Part shown: piece by piece, positions 24,391 to 32,090 of the stretch
Layout: each line of letters opens with the position of its first letter
Position numbering within the stretch: position 1 is the first letter of the stretch
NCBI GenBank assembly: GCA_903994525.1
Contig: CAJEXW010000013.1
Coordinates: 42,501-78,997, forward strand
Origin: an uncultured Chlorobiaceae bacterium
GTDB lineage: Bacteria; Bacteroidota; Chlorobiia; Chlorobiales; Chlorobiaceae
DNA length: 36,497 bases
Direction: 5' to 3'
Notes under the pieces: model-generated
What the model was told of the DNA's origin: nothing
The model's database searches: none
What the model saw: the letters and a program-made list of their open reading frames with translations, nothing else
Made by a program: the position numbers and the translations under genes

Positions 24391-24714
24391 TCAGGCAATA
24401 GCGCGAATTCCTCTCCGTTCTACAAGAGAAAGAAGTTTCAATGTTGTACCGGCGGGTTTCTTTTGTCCGCGTTCCCATTGACTGACTGATTCCTTTGTCA
24501 CGTTCAGATAGTGAGCAAAAACTCTCTGGCTCACCTCTTCACGTTCACGCAATGCCTTGATCTCATCGGCGCTGAATGGGTGAATTGGTGTTAAGCAAGA
24601 TTCGTCGAAGTGACGCATTGTCTGTTTGTCAATCACGCCAGCCTCGAACATGTCTGAAGCTGTTTCATGAACCGCCGCAAGGGCATCGCTTTTATATGTT
24701 GTAGCTTTACTCAT
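24391..24714 (-). CDS. HTH (XRE) antitoxin of a RelE-like pair
   Basis: The 107-residue protein carries FDESCLTPIHPFSADEIKAL, then REREEVSQRVFAHYLNVTKE and SVSQWERGQKKPAGTTLKLL. This is the helix-turn-helix of the NadS/HigA-like antitoxins that accompany DUF1044 RelE-type toxins. It overlaps the toxin gene by eight bases. All helices are present, so it appears functional, unlike its toxin. A shorter decayed copy lies at 27886-27974. Confidence 0.88.
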   Translation of the reverse strand: MSKATTYKSDALAAVHETASDMFEAGVIDKQTMRHFDESCLTPIHPFSADEIKALREREEVSQRVFAHYLNVTKESVSQWERGQKKPAGTTLKLLSLVERRGIRAIA

Positions 24715-24982
24715 AACATGTTACAGCCATGAAGGCGCCTGTCTGAATTAATTTTTCAAGCTTTTCGTCGCAAAGGGCAAAGGTAATTTTTGCAAGTTCT
24801 TTATACTCCCTGACATCAGCCTTGGTTATATTATCCTGCGCATTTTTTGGAAACCCATAAACAAAAAAAGCCTTGTCACCTAACCCATTTTCGGCATCTT
24901 TGACTGCTTTGCACAGCTTTTCGTCACTGATGTCCTCATCCTTGGCGAACTTGGCAAACCACCTGTTTTTGAAAATCCGCAC
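24707..24982 (-). CDS. RelE-like toxin (DUF1044 type) with a central deletion
   Basis: The start MRIFKNRWFAKFAKDEDISD and the end DKAFFVYGFPKNAQDNITK are those of the DUF1044 RelE family. Normal members have roughly 30 more residues between ENGL and KAFFVYGF, containing the glycine- and arginine-rich strand G..KQR.A..GQGKSGG that includes active-site basic residues. Here ENGLGDKAFF joins directly at about 24878-24883, so the frame is kept but the catalytic middle is gone. The start codon is GTG. The product (91 residues) is very likely inactive. Confidence 0.8.
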   Translation of the reverse strand: MRIFKNRWFAKFAKDEDISDEKLCKAVKDAENGLGDKAFFVYGFPKNAQDNITKADVREYKELAKITFALCDEKLEKLIQTGAFMAVTCYE

Positions 24983-24998
24983 TCTTAACCGTTATGCG

Positions 24999-25028
24999 TT
25001 GACATTATTTTTCACCATTAAATATATA
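24999..25028 (+). promoter_or_regulatory. Sigma-70-like promoter candidate
   Basis: A consensus TTGACA (24999-25004) stands 18 bases before TATATA (25023-25028), in an AT-rich gap, directed toward the AlbA_2-like fragment. No intact gene follows directly, so it may be a relic. Confidence 0.4.
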
Positions 25029-25078
25029 GAACCAGGTTTTACTGTTCAAGTATATTTTGCAGAGGTTCAAAAACTGTA

Positions 25079-25390
25079 CATGAGTTCAAGCGTTCTGCTC
25101 AGAACCTCTCCTACGATGAGGAATTGATGCCTGAAATCAACCCGGAGGCACTGAACCTCCGGGTTGCCTCCGGGTTGTTTGCCGGGTTGCGAGAATGGAA
25201 TGAGAGTATGCCGGAAACCTTGCGTTTGGTTCTTCGCAATCAAGGCAGGTTAGTTCCAACTGTAGGAGGGGTACTCCTTTTTGGCATTGATCGCGAACGC
25301 TATTTTCCGGAGGCATTGATATGCCGGGTACTTGAACGAGTGCACGTCGTCTGGCTCAGACATGGTGATAGATCTATAAATTCTCTGTAA
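25079..25390 (+). pseudogene. Fragment of an AlbA_2/RecG-like protein
   Basis: The frame reads VHEFKRSAQNLSYDEELMPE, then NPEALNLRVASGLFAGLREW and LRNQGRLVPTVGGVLLFGID with a final RERYFPEALI. This is the middle of AlbA_2-containing ATPases, with the GRLVPTVGGVLLFG strand as the clearest signature. Both the N-terminal DNA-binding core and the ATPase domain are missing. It is not a piece of the 20957-22670 gene but of a relative. A more decayed copy is at 27970-28052. Confidence 0.65.
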
Positions 25391-25530
25391 AAATGAGTGA
25401 TTTTTCAACGTTTAATGCTGCTTAAAAAGGGACTGACGTTATTTGATCTTTGTCAATAATTGGCATAAATTGCCAGTAGCAGAGTTATTGCAAGGTATCC
25501 GAGATAGCTTGAGAACCTAAAAATGAAGCC

Positions 25531-25797
25531 ATGCCGATTAATGTTAATCTGACCCCGCACCTCGAAGAGATGGTTCGGCAGAAAGTGAAGTCAGGACTTT
25601 ATACTTCTGCAAGCGAGGTTATACGTGAAGCTTTGCGCCTTATGGGAGAGCAGGACTCTCTTCGTCAAGCAAAGTTTGACCAGTTACGGCAGGATATACG
25701 TGCTGGAATAGAGAGTGGGCCAGTCACAGTTTGGGATGCTGACGAGATAAAGAGAGTTGCCCGAAAAAGAAAAACCACAGGCAAAACAGTTGGATGA
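25531..25797 (+). CDS. parD: ParD-type RHH antitoxin
   Basis: The 88-residue protein starts MPINVNLTPHLEEMVRQKV and continues KSGLYTSASEVIREALRLMG, the classic ParD (CC2985-type) ribbon-helix-helix. The C-terminal toxin-binding part is QDIRAGIESGPVTVWDADEI. A TGGCA/TGCCA inverted repeat at 25461-25475 in the upstream region may be its operator. It is followed at one base by parE. Confidence 0.92.
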   Translation: MPINVNLTPHLEEMVRQKVKSGLYTSASEVIREALRLMGEQDSLRQAKFDQLRQDIRAGIESGPVTVWDADEIKRVARKRKTTGKTVG

Positions 25798-25798
25798 T

Positions 25799-26098
25799 AT
25801 GCCAGAAATCATCATTCGTCCACTTGCGTTAGAAGATCTCGCTGATATATGGGATTATATAGCTGAAGACAGTCAAGCTCGTGCAGATGCCTTTATAGAC
25901 TCTATTGATATGAAAATTAATGAGTTGGCAGGCTCTCCCCATGCAGGGCGATCACGTATGGAGCTTTTGCCAGGTTTATTAAGCTTTCCTTTTGGCCGGT
26001 ATATGATTTTTTATCTCAGTATTCCAGATGGAATAGAGATTGTCAGGGTGTTGCACAGTGCCCGCGATATAGAGTGCCTTTTTACTCTGCAAGAGTGA
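25799..26098 (+). CDS. parE: ParE toxin
   Basis: The protein (99 residues from this start) has the RelE/ParE fold: IRPLALEDLADIWDYIAEDS, then AGSPHAGRSRMELLPGLLSF and PFGRYMIFYLSIPDGIEIVR, ending RVLHSARDIECLF. ParE toxins poison DNA gyrase. The frame extends upstream to 25757 inside parD, but the ATG at 25799 fits the family and the one-base spacing. All parts are intact, so ParDE looks functional. Confidence 0.92.
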   Translation: MPEIIIRPLALEDLADIWDYIAEDSQARADAFIDSIDMKINELAGSPHAGRSRMELLPGLLSFPFGRYMIFYLSIPDGIEIVRVLHSARDIECLFTLQE

Positions 26099-26130
26099 AT
26101 GTACTATGATGACAATCCATAACATAATCT

Positions 26131-26189
26131 AATGCTTACTACAATGCTCGTGAGCGTTGAGGTGAGCATTATGTTAGGTTTAATGCTCA
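26131..26189. repeat. AATGCTC palindrome cluster, second site
   Basis: Half-sites AATGCT, AATGCTC, GAGCGTT, GAGCATT and AATGCTC are packed in 59 bases, including the near-palindrome AATGCTCGTGAGCGTT. The cluster lies between parE and copy R4, just as the 22667 cluster lies between a cargo gene and copy R2. Confidence 0.65.
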
Positions 26190-26190
26190 C

Positions 26191-26383
26191 TCCACCAACA
26201 AGAAAACCCAAACACCCAAGCGCACCTTGAAGAGCCACCACACCATAATCCACGGCGACAGCCGACAGATGAACCTCCTCGCTGACAGGTCGATGCATCT
26301 TGTTGTCACCTCACCGCCCTACTGGCAGCTCAAGGACTACGGGACGGAGAACCAGATCGGCTTTCACGAGAGTTACGAGAGCT
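26191..26383 (+). repeat. Repeat copy R4 (leader plus about 52 codons)
   Basis: The copy includes the leader CCACCAACAAGAAAACCCAA, the start LKSHHTIIHGDSRQMNLLAD and motif IV TSPPYWQLKDYG, and ends after FHESYESS at an abrupt joint (GAGAGCT then CATACCC). It keeps the catalytic TSPPYW but has no SAM-binding part. Confidence 0.9.
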
Positions 26384-26433
26384 CATACCCTCACGCCGTC
26401 CCAAACAGCCTCAACATCCTCAAATCATTCTCA

Positions 26434-26667
<234 letters not shown>

Positions 26668-26685
26668 TTATTTGTATCATATCCT

Positions 26686-27855
26686 ATGATCTATCGCAAA
26701 CTAACAGCAACCCTTCAGCGGTTGGCCAAAACATTTCCTGTTATCGCAATAACCGGGCCTCGGCAGTCAGGAAAAACAACGTTGGTCAAAGCCGTTTTTG
26801 CCGATAAGCCATACATAACCCTTGAAGACCCTGCAGAACGTGCCTTTGCCTTTGAAGATGCCAAAGGGTTCCTTCATCGGTTTCGTGATGGAGCCATCTT
26901 CGATGAAGCTCAACGATGGCCGGATCTCTTTTCATACCTTCAGGGCATGGTTGATGAAGAGCCGATTCCCGGAAAATTCATTCTGACCGGTTCACAGCAA
27001 TTCGGACTGCTCGCCGGAGTCAGCCAGTCTCTTGCCGGTCGTGTTGGCATGACTGCTTTGCTTCCCTTGTCCATTTCAGAACTTCCGGCAGCATCACAAT
27101 CGTCACAATCGCTTGACACGCTGATCATAAAGGGTTCTTATCCTGCTCTTTATATGAGGGATATATCGCCTGCCGACTGGTTTGCAAGTTACATCGCCAC
27201 CTATATTGAGCGGGATATCCGGCAGGTGTTACGAGTTCATGATCTATCGGTATTCCAGCGCTTTGTGCGTCTCTGTGCAGGTCGAAACGGACAACTGCTT
27301 AACCTTAATGCACTGGCGGGTGAAACAGGTGTTTCCCAGAAAACAGCCCGTTCATGGCTCTCTGTTCTGGAATCAAGCTACATTGTCCATCTGCTCCCGC
27401 CATACTTTCGAAACTTCGGAAAGCGACTTATAAAAACGCCAAAACTCTATTTTTTGGATCAGGGTCTCGCTTGTTGGCTGCTTGGTATCCGTTCGCATGA
27501 ACACCTTGCTCTACATCCCATGAGAGGAGCAATTTTTGAATCATTCATTATCAGCGAGTTTCTCAAATCCCGCTATAACCGAGGGCAGCCTCCAGATCTC
27601 TACTTCTGGCGTGACAATAATGGGCTTGAAGCGGATATTGTTTTTGAACGTGGCACAAAACTGCAACCAGTGGAAATAAAATCAGGCCAGACCATCACCG
27701 GTGACTATATCCGTGCAGGCCAGAGAGCCGCACGATTTGCCGCAGAGGAAGCACTTCAACCTTGGCTGATCTATGGAGGTGATGATTCCTATGAGCGCAA
27801 CGGTGTCACAATCATGAGTTGGCGCGACTGCGAAAAATGGGCCGAGCTCCAATAA
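26686..27855 (+). CDS. AAA ATPase with DUF4143 domain
   Basis: The 389-residue protein has an AAA_14 ATPase domain with Walker A GPRQSGKTT (about residues 24-32), Walker B AIFDEAQRW and sensor region FILTGSQQFGL. The C-terminal DUF4143 domain follows (LYFLDQGLACWLLGI; FYFWRDNNGLEADIV; PVEIKSGQTI), which has a restriction-nuclease-like E-x-K pattern. Such genes are common single-gene accessory elements in bacteria and archaea. Their role is unknown. It appears intact, with an ATG directly after the pheS fragment region. Confidence 0.9.
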   Translation: MIYRKLTATLQRLAKTFPVIAITGPRQSGKTTLVKAVFADKPYITLEDPAERAFAFEDAKGFLHRFRDGAIFDEAQRWPDLFSYLQGMVDEEPIPGKFILTGSQQFGLLAGVSQSLAGRVGMTALLPLSISELPAASQSSQSLDTLIIKGSYPALYMRDISPADWFASYIATYIERDIRQVLRVHDLSVFQRFVRLCAGRNGQLLNLNALAGETGVSQKTARSWLSVLESSYIVHLLPPYFRNFGKRLIKTPKLYFLDQGLACWLLGIRSHEHLALHPMRGAIFESFIISEFLKSRYNRGQPPDLYFWRDNNGLEADIVFERGTKLQPVEIKSGQTITGDYIRAGQRAARFAAEEALQPWLIYGGDDSYERNGVTIMSWRDCEKWAELQ

Positions 27856-27885
27856 ACAAGGAATCGGATCAGGCTTTTTCAGGAT

Positions 27886-27974
27886 TACCGGCAGGTTTCT
27901 TTTATCCGTGTTTCCATTGACTGAACGATTTCTTGGTCACGTTCACGCAATGCCTTGATCTCATTGGCTCTGAA
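27886..27974 (-). pseudogene. Decayed copy of the HTH antitoxin gene
   Basis: This stretch aligns by eye with 24448-24578, the HTH part of the antitoxin at 24391-24714. Between two copies of CACGTTCA (24499-24506 and 24540-24547 in the intact gene) 41 bases are missing, leaving a single CACGTTCA at 27938-27945. Several substitutions are also present. No toxin half is seen. Confidence 0.75.
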
Positions 27975-28052
27975 CCTCTCCTTCGATGAGCGGCTGATGC
28001 ATGAAATCTGAATCTCGGGGTTGTGTGAATGGAAGGAGAGGATGCCGAAAAC
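27970..28052 (+). pseudogene. Decayed second copy of the AlbA_2/RecG-like fragment
   Basis: The words GAACCTCTCC, CGATGAG, GAAATC, GGGTTG, GAATGGAA and GATGCCG occur in the same order as in 25098-25215, with internal deletions and stops. Together with the preceding HTH remnant it repeats the order HTH antitoxin then AlbA_2 fragment seen at 24391-25390, so the whole module was once duplicated. Confidence 0.65.
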
Positions 28053-28083
28053 TATACATATAGCAGAATATTTCCCCAGCCCT

Positions 28084-28357
28084 CCATTCAGTGTAAATCA
28101 AAAGAAATTCTCTATACTTCACTCAAGCATCCGAAACCTCTCCACCAACAAGAAAACCCAAACACCCAAACACCCAAGCGCACCTTGAAGAGCCATCACA
28201 CCATAATCCACGGCGACAGCCGACAGATGAACCTCCTTGCTGACAGGTCGGTGCATCTTGTTGTCACTTCGCCACCCTACTGGCAGCTCAAGGACTACGG
28301 GACGCAGAACCAGATCGGCTTTCACGAGAGTTACGAAAGCTACATCAACAACCTGAA
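28084..28357 (+). repeat. Repeat copy R5 (leader plus about 56 codons)
   Basis: A long leader (from CATTCAGTGTAAATCAAAAG) and the coding start through TSPPYWQLKDYGTQNQIGFH to SYINNL are present. The copy stops at AACCTGAA, and the next bases are the darT tail. An expanded leader (AACACCCAAACACCCAAGCG) suggests slippage. Confidence 0.9.
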
Positions 28358-28359
28358 GT

Positions 28360-28455
28360 GTGCATTCCCAAGCGGTTCGCAGTCAAGTTCTTGAACTCTT
28401 GTCAGCAACCAGACCTAATCTTATTGTTGAATTGAAGCCTGAATGGTATTATTGA
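28360..28455 (+). pseudogene. darT: C-terminal 31 codons of a DarT-like toxin
   Basis: Read from 28360, the frame gives VHSQAVRSQVLELLSATRPN and then LIVELKPEWYY before TGA. This is the end of DarT proteins, whose last residues follow the pattern of a helix, RPDL-type turn, V.V.P.WY(F/Y). The rest of darT has been replaced by repeat copy R5. DarT adds ADP-ribose to thymidine in single-stranded DNA; this remnant lacks all catalytic residues. DarG follows at 18 bases. Confidence 0.7.
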
Positions 28456-28473
28456 TAAACGATAGGAGCACAC

Positions 28474-29541
28474 ATGATCGAATTCAGGAAAGGAAACATA
28501 CTGGCAGCAGATGCCGAAGCTTTGGTCAACACGGTCAACTGTGTTGGAGTTATGGGGCGCGGAATAGCTCTTCAGTTCAAGAACGTTTTCCCCGAGAATT
28601 TCAAATCCTATCTTGCTGCCTGCAAACGCAATGAGGTCATGCCCGGAAAAATGTTTGCTTTTGAGACAGGTGCATTGACCAATCCTCACCACATCATCAA
28701 TTTCCCAACCAAACGCCATTGGAAAGGCAAAAGTCGTATGGAGGATATTGATGCGGGTCTTGTCGCATTGGCTGATGAGATCAAGGCAAGAAATATCCGA
28801 TCAATTGCCGTTCCCGCGCTTGGGAGTGGATTGGGAGGATTAAGATGGAATGATGTACGTCCACGAATTGAAGCGGCCCTGCGGGAATTGAGTGATGTCA
28901 AGGTTATCATCTTTGAGCCTGATGAGGCATTCGCGGATAAAAAACAGAATCTTTCAAGCGATGTTCCAGGGATGACGTCAGGTCGGGCAGCCTTGGTTGG
29001 TCTGATGCATCGTTATCTTGCCGGGTTATTGGATCCGTTTATCTCATTGTTGGAGGTACATAAACTCATGTATTTCATGCAGTGTGCAGGTCAGGAGTTA
29101 CGGCTCAACTTTACAAAGGGCCCTTATGGACCTTATGCTGAAAACCTTCGGCACGTTTTACATGCTATCGAAGGGCATTTGGTTTCTGGATATGATGATG
29201 GTGGGGATAAACCAGACAAGCAGTTGACGTTGGTGCCTGGCGCTCTTGATGATGCTCTCTTGTTTCTTAAAGAGAAGGATACCTCCAACACTCAAGAACA
29301 TTTTGACAAGGTATGCAATCTTGTTGAAGGTTTCGAGTCACCGTTCGGTCTCGAACTGTTGGCGACAGTGCATTGGGTGGTAAAGAATGAACAAGTTCAA
29401 ACCGTTGATGATGTTATTGCCGGTGTCTATGCCTGGAGTGAGAAAAAGAGACAGTTCTCCAAACGTCAGATTACACTTGCCATTGATGTGCTGTCAAAAA
29501 AAGGTTGGCTTGAGCATTTCAGCCCGATTTGTGCTGTGTGA
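28474..29541 (+). CDS. darG: DarG antitoxin (macrodomain ADP-ribosyl-DNA hydrolase), orphan
   Basis: The 355-residue protein has an N-terminal macrodomain with NTVNCVGVMGRGIALQFK (residues about 19-36), PGKMFAFET and IAVPALGSGLGGLRWNDVRP (about 108-127). It removes ADP-ribose from thymidine bases. The C-terminal domain (VGLMHRYLAGLLDPFISLLE; KGPYGPYAENLRHVLHAIEG) is the extension that binds DarT directly. ATAGGAG stands before the ATG. Length and both domains are complete, but only the last codons of darT remain upstream, so here it is an antitoxin without toxin. Confidence 0.92.
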   Translation: MIEFRKGNILAADAEALVNTVNCVGVMGRGIALQFKNVFPENFKSYLAACKRNEVMPGKMFAFETGALTNPHHIINFPTKRHWKGKSRMEDIDAGLVALADEIKARNIRSIAVPALGSGLGGLRWNDVRPRIEAALRELSDVKVIIFEPDEAFADKKQNLSSDVPGMTSGRAALVGLMHRYLAGLLDPFISLLEVHKLMYFMQCAGQELRLNFTKGPYGPYAENLRHVLHAIEGHLVSGYDDGGDKPDKQLTLVPGALDDALLFLKEKDTSNTQEHFDKVCNLVEGFESPFGLELLATVHWVVKNEQVQTVDDVIAGVYAWSEKKRQFSKRQITLAIDVLSKKGWLEHFSPICAV

Positions 29542-29740
29542 ATATTGAGAGCAACATCATCATAGGGATCGTGCGCGGTTACCGGTAGAAATTCATGCTG
29601 AATAGCAGGCGTATTGGGACGGTGCAGGCAAACAAGATTTATTCATAAAAACGAAATGGCCTCGGATAATGTCCAAAGCCACTTTGTCGACAGGGAAAAG
29701 CCCAATCCTTTGATTAAATCAAACACAAACCATAAAGAAC

Positions 29741-30617
29741 TCAAAAGAAATTCTCTATACTTCACTCAAGCATCCAAAACCGCTCCACCAACAATAAAAC
29801 CCAAGCACCCAACAGCACCTTGAAGAGCCACCACACCATAATCCACGGCGACAGCCGACAGATGAACCTCCTCGCTGACAGGTCGGTGCATCTTGTGGTC
29901 ACCTCGCCACCCTACTGGCAGCTCAAGGACTACGGGACGGAGAACCAGATCGGCTTTCACGAGAGTTACGAGAGCTACATCAACAACCTGAACCTTGTCT
30001 GGAACGAATGCGAGAGGGTGCTGCATCCCGGCTGCCGTCTCTGCATCAACATCGGCGACCAGTTTGCTCGCTCGGTCTACTATGGCAGGTACAAGGTCAT
30101 TCCCATCAGGACGGAGATCATCAAATTCTGCGAGACCATCGGGTTCGACTACATGGGCGCGGTGATCTGGCAGAAGGTCACCACCACCAACACCACCGGC
30201 GGCGCCTCGATCATGGGGAGCTTTCCCTATCCCCGAAAACTCACCTTTGGCTCCAGGATTGAGAAGGAGAGCGAGACCGAGCGCGAAGAGTTCTTCACGG
30301 TCAAGGAGATACTCAGCCCCGAAAAAGTGATGCTATCCAACGGGTTGACGGTAAAACTGATCGGCATCAAGAGCGAACCCTTCACGCACGACAAAGCGGT
30401 CGGCTATCTGACCGAAAAAATCAAGGGAAAACGTATATTCCTTAAGTACGACAAGCTGAAACATGACAAAGAAAACCTCCTGCTCTGTTACCTTTATCTG
30501 GAGAACAAGACCTTTGTCAATGCGCTTATGATCAAAAGTGGGCTGGTCGGGGTTGATGGGAGCTATGAGTACAGGTACATGGGGAAGTTTTTGGATATGG
30601 GTGAGCTTGTCAGTTGA
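29741..30617 (+). pseudogene. Repeat copy R6: N4-cytosine methyltransferase lacking the SAM motif, with nuclease-like tail
   Basis: This is the longest copy. The frame 29820-30617 (TTG start, 265 codons) contains SHHTIIHGDSRQMNLLADRS, motif IV TSPPYWQLKDYG, LCINIGDQFARSVYYGRYKV and GFDYMGAVIWQKVTTTNTTG. It then jumps at TATCCCCGAAAAC to KLTFGSRIEKESETEREEF. The DPFMGSGTT motif I that R3 and R7 keep is deleted. The C-terminal 110 residues (NGLTVKLIGIKSEP; GYLTEKIKGKRIFLKYD; LLLCYLYLENKTFVNALMIK; SGLVGVDGSYEYRYMGKFLD) have the strand pattern of a staphylococcal-nuclease-like domain. Open but not expected to methylate. Confidence 0.85.
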
Positions 30618-30803
30618 GGAAGAGCGGGCGGATGTAATGGTGGGGCTGTACGCGATTTAGAATTTGTATTATATCCTTATTTACGGTACTTTTTACCTTG
30701 CTGTCTGTAGAATGGCCAGTCAATTTATCTCATTGTTTTTGAATCGGTTAGGTTGTTGTTGGGTGTAGATTTTTTTTGATAACTACCTGAAAATCTATAG
30801 GTC

Positions 30804-31643
30804 ATGGAAGGATGGCAAAAAGTGTGGTTTTTCTTTAAATCACTGATGCTTGCTGACTACCTTGCGTTGTTCGGGTTGGTTCTGGCTGCTATACCGTTGT
30901 TTAGTCAATTGTCAGGTTTGGTCGCAGTTGTTTTTGCTGTTTACATTTACTCTCTTGCAATAGTTCTTGTGGCACGAGAGATACATTATTCACGGAAATC
31001 CCGTTACTCTGAGGCTATTGAAAATTTGCACGCATGTTCTCACAAGTTACGTGATGCCGCAGATGCTATCAAGGGGAATAATACTGCGTTGGCATTTGAA
31101 AGTATCAAAGAATCACTGATCCCTTTTGCAGCAGCGTTTTCGTTAATCACAGGTACTCATTGTCGGGCGTGTATCAAATCAATTGTAAGAGAAGATAAAG
31201 GATCTGAATCTAATCCTGATATCTCTACCGAAACATTTTGTAGAAGCGAACAATCTACAAAAGTTGATGCAAACAAGAAAGCCTTAATTCGTAATAACTC
31301 TGATTTTGTTGACTTGTTCAGTTATAAAAAAACCTCTTATTTCAGTAATGATTTATCTAAAGACAATCCGTATTTAAACTCAAATTGGCCCGCAGATTCG
31401 GAGGAGAGGAAGAAATTTATAAAGCATAACGAATACCCTTATATAAGCACAATTGTTTGGCCAATACGAAGCAGAACTGGTGATGGTGATCCTTTGGTGA
31501 TTGCTTTTTTGTGTGTTGATTCGAAAATAAGAAATATTTTTGACAGAAGAAATGATATAGAGATGGGCGCAATCATTGCTGATACATTATATACAATATT
31601 GACTGAATATCGTGATAAAATAATATTAAATAGCTCACTGTGA
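30804..31643 (+). CDS. Membrane-anchored protein with GAF-like domain
   Basis: I do not recognise a named family. The 279 residues start with two hydrophobic segments (about 13-35, LMLADYLALFGLVLAAIPLF, and 36-58, LVAVVFAVYIYSLAIVLVA). A basic helix and then a C-terminal domain of about 170 residues follow, with the pattern of a GAF-like sensor: FSLITGTHCRACIKSIV, ISTIVWPIRS, VIAFLCVDSK and a final helix. A CRAC motif and a second cysteine in TFCRS might bind metal. Spacing to the next gene is an overlap, TGATG. The codon use is more AT-rich than in the biotin operon. A sensor or effector role in the island is inference only. Confidence 0.6.
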   Translation: MEGWQKVWFFFKSLMLADYLALFGLVLAAIPLFSQLSGLVAVVFAVYIYSLAIVLVAREIHYSRKSRYSEAIENLHACSHKLRDAADAIKGNNTALAFESIKESLIPFAAAFSLITGTHCRACIKSIVREDKGSESNPDISTETFCRSEQSTKVDANKKALIRNNSDFVDLFSYKKTSYFSNDLSKDNPYLNSNWPADSEERKKFIKHNEYPYISTIVWPIRSRTGDGDPLVIAFLCVDSKIRNIFDRRNDIEMGAIIADTLYTILTEYRDKIILNSSL

Positions 31644-31846
31644 TGGACAAAAGAGAATCTGCGGAAAATAGTAATTGGATTATAAAATCAGAAAAAGTGG
31701 CTGGAGATAAATCTGCTTTGGATTTGACGGTCAAAGATTCAGACGGAATTGCATTTAAGGTGAGGGTTTTACCTATGCGGCACATTTCATCGGACTCAAA
31801 AGAGATATTGTCTTGTGGTTCGCAATCAGGCTTATGCATGGCATAG
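31643..31846 (+). CDS. Small hypothetical protein coupled to the GAF-like gene
   Basis: The 67-residue product begins MDKRESAENSNWIIKSEKVA and has a strand-like IAFKVRVLPMRHISSDSKE. Its ATG overlaps the stop of the membrane gene (TGATG), indicating coupled translation. It may be truncated, because the sequence after 31800 resembles the upstream part of the next short antitoxin-like unit. No family was recognised. Confidence 0.5.
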   Translation: MDKRESAENSNWIIKSEKVAGDKSALDLTVKDSDGIAFKVRVLPMRHISSDSKEILSCGSQSGLCMA

Positions 31847-31889
31847 GTTAGCGAATAGCAAGTTATTCATTTATTTGATCTTGATGTTT

Positions 31890-32033
31890 ATGTGGTATGA
31901 AAAGTATCAGGGGGTAGAGGAGTTGATAGAAGATTATCTGGATTTGCAGGATCTTCGTAAAGCGAAGTCTGAAGAGCAGGATCTACCATCAGTGCCTCTC
32001 CATGAGGTGATTGAAGAACTCAAAAAAAGTTGA
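31890..32033 (+). CDS. Short antitoxin-like protein (Phd/RelB C-terminal type), copy 2
   Basis: The 47-residue product MWYEKYQGVEELIEDYLDLQ, then DLRKAKSEEQDLPSVPLHEV and IEELKKS, is a paralog of the 20688-20828 gene (shared Y-EYQ/KYQ, EEF/EEL, DLREAK/DLRKAK, PSVPL.EVI.EL). The frame is open upstream to 31815, but similarity begins here. It is followed by an imperfect GGCCCA hairpin (32047-32077) and then copy R7. No toxin partner is seen. Confidence 0.55.
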   Translation: MWYEKYQGVEELIEDYLDLQDLRKAKSEEQDLPSVPLHEVIEELKKS

Positions 32034-32090
32034 AAATTGGCCCACCGATTGGTTCATGTTGTAGATATGGGCCAATCGAATACCACAACT

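Noticed and set aside
22667..26189. Integron attC sites at the AATGCTC palindromes
   Set aside because: No GTTRRRY/RYYYAAC core boxes and no integron integrase are visible; the palindrome is perfect, unlike attC.
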